Below, piece by piece: positions 20,887-21,325 of a stretch of DNA of 21,325 nucleotides (position 1 is its first letter; each line of letters begins with the position of its first letter). Source of the stretch: a virus; the IMG/VR virus record IMGVR_UViG_3300020392_000097, positions 1 to 21,325 of that record; one strand, 5' to 3'. A program made the position numbers and the translations under genes. The notes beneath the pieces were generated by a model, which saw nothing but the letters and a program-made list of their open reading frames with translations, did no database searches and was not told the DNA's origin.

Positions 20887-21325
20887 ATGGCATATATAGG
20901 CAAATCACCACAACAGGGCAATTATGTAGTGCTAGATGCAATTACAGCTTCAAGTACAAATACATATAATTTATTAAATGGTGGTGTAGCATTTACACCC
21001 GAATCAGCTAATCATATGATTGTTAGCTTAAATGGCGTTATACAAGCCCCAAACACAGCTTTTAGTGTTTCGGGTTCAACAATAACTTTTCTGCCTTCTA
21101 GTGGCACATTATCTTCAGCAGATACAATAGATTTTATTATGGTATTAGGTAATGTTTTAGATATTGGAACACCAAGTGATAGTACAGTTACAAATGCAAA
21201 AACAAATTTTGTTTCAAGTTCTTCAAGTGCTGGTCTATCAATAAAAGGTGATGGAACATCAAGTGGTACTGGTGGTCAGTTACAGCTTAATTGTAGTTTA
21301 AATTCTCATGGAATTAAATTAGAAT
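20887..21325 (+). CDS. Tail fibre protein, 3' end outside window
   Basis: 146 codons, open to the last base, so truncated by the window edge. ATG at 20887 directly follows the previous stop, with AGGA at 20877-20880. The start AYIGKSPQQGNYVVLDAI, then GGVAFTPESANHMIVSLNG, VIQAPNTAFSVSGSTITFLP and IDFIMVLGNVLDIGTPSDST is a widespread fibre N-terminus in marine phages. The last residues before the cut (GGQLQLNCSLNSHGIKLE) begin a typical C-terminal beta region of these fibres, often followed by a long collagen-like or chaperone-type end. The N-terminus resembles the one at 20018-20575 (G-F/Y-I-G-V/K-x-P), hinting at a shared attachment motif. Confidence 0.75.
   Translation, partial: MAYIGKSPQQGNYVVLDAITASSTNTYNLLNGGVAFTPESANHMIVSLNGVIQAPNTAFSVSGSTITFLPSSGTLSSADTIDFIMVLGNVLDIGTPSDSTVTNAKTNFVSSSSSAGLSIKGDGTSSGTGGQLQLNCSLNSHGIKLE

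Noticed and set aside
1-21325. Searched for tRNA genes, CRISPR repeats, IS elements, integrase, repressor and lysis genes.
   Set aside because: None seen. All sequence is accounted for by structural, replication and small coupled genes.

Overview
The window is a contiguous piece of a tailed double-stranded DNA bacteriophage genome (Caudoviricetes, siphovirus-type tail). All genes lie on the + strand and are packed with 1- to 26-base overlaps (TAATG and ATGA stop/start junctions are common) or very short gaps. Base composition is AT-rich, roughly one third G+C by eye. Shine-Dalgarno sites of the AGGAG type and a sigma70-like promoter point to a bacterial host. Several proteins (terminase small subunit, the tail-tip protein, the small fibre proteins with SSDITDGI or GYIGKSP-like starts) resemble in style those of uncultured marine siphophages, so an AT-rich marine bacterium is the likely host. 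That assignment is inference from memory of protein families.

Layout. Bases 1-2183 are the end of a replication/recombination module: a RecB/Cas4-type PD-(D/E)XK nuclease, a DUF1376-type replication protein whose linker-coding stretch holds origin-like repeats and a telomere-like C-rich tract, and three tiny genes, one with a signal-like N-terminus. Bases 2184-2327 are non-coding and carry an inverted repeat and a probable intrinsic terminator. Bases 2328-9892 are the packaging and head module: TerS, TerL, portal, three small Lys/Arg-rich proteins with a zinc-ribbon mini-protein among them, a MuF-type head protein fused to a HEXXH metallopeptidase domain, a 62-residue protein, scaffold and major capsid protein. 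A consensus-like promoter stands before the scaffold gene and a strong terminator follows the capsid gene, so these two genes look like a separately boosted unit. Bases 9938-12051 hold neck, connector and tail-tube genes, including a 51-residue gene at 11506-11661. Bases 12066-12586 encode the tail assembly chaperone, with a classical -1 frameshift site (A AAA AAC at 12410-12416) producing a longer fusion. Bases 12587-19315 hold the tape measure, distal tail proteins, a GNAT-like acetyltransferase, and a 1002-residue tail-tip (J-like) protein. Bases 19336 to the end encode small fibre-type virion proteins, a probable fibre chaperone, and a fibre gene cut by the window edge.

Main points for a second look: (1) no GATC tetranucleotide seen anywhere, with Asp written GAC before C-starting codons although GAT is otherwise the usual codon; GGCC, CCGG and GCGC also not seen; (2) the pentamer GCAGG (either strand) found only in the fibre gene at 20018-20575; (3) a MuF-zincin fusion in a head module that has no other visible protease; (4) an origin-like cluster inside the replication gene; (5) a zinc-ribbon mini-gene at 5706-5846; (6) a GNAT gene where related tail loci usually carry an NlpC/P60 peptidase. 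No lysis, integrase, repressor, tRNA or CRISPR features were found. All motif counts were made by eye.
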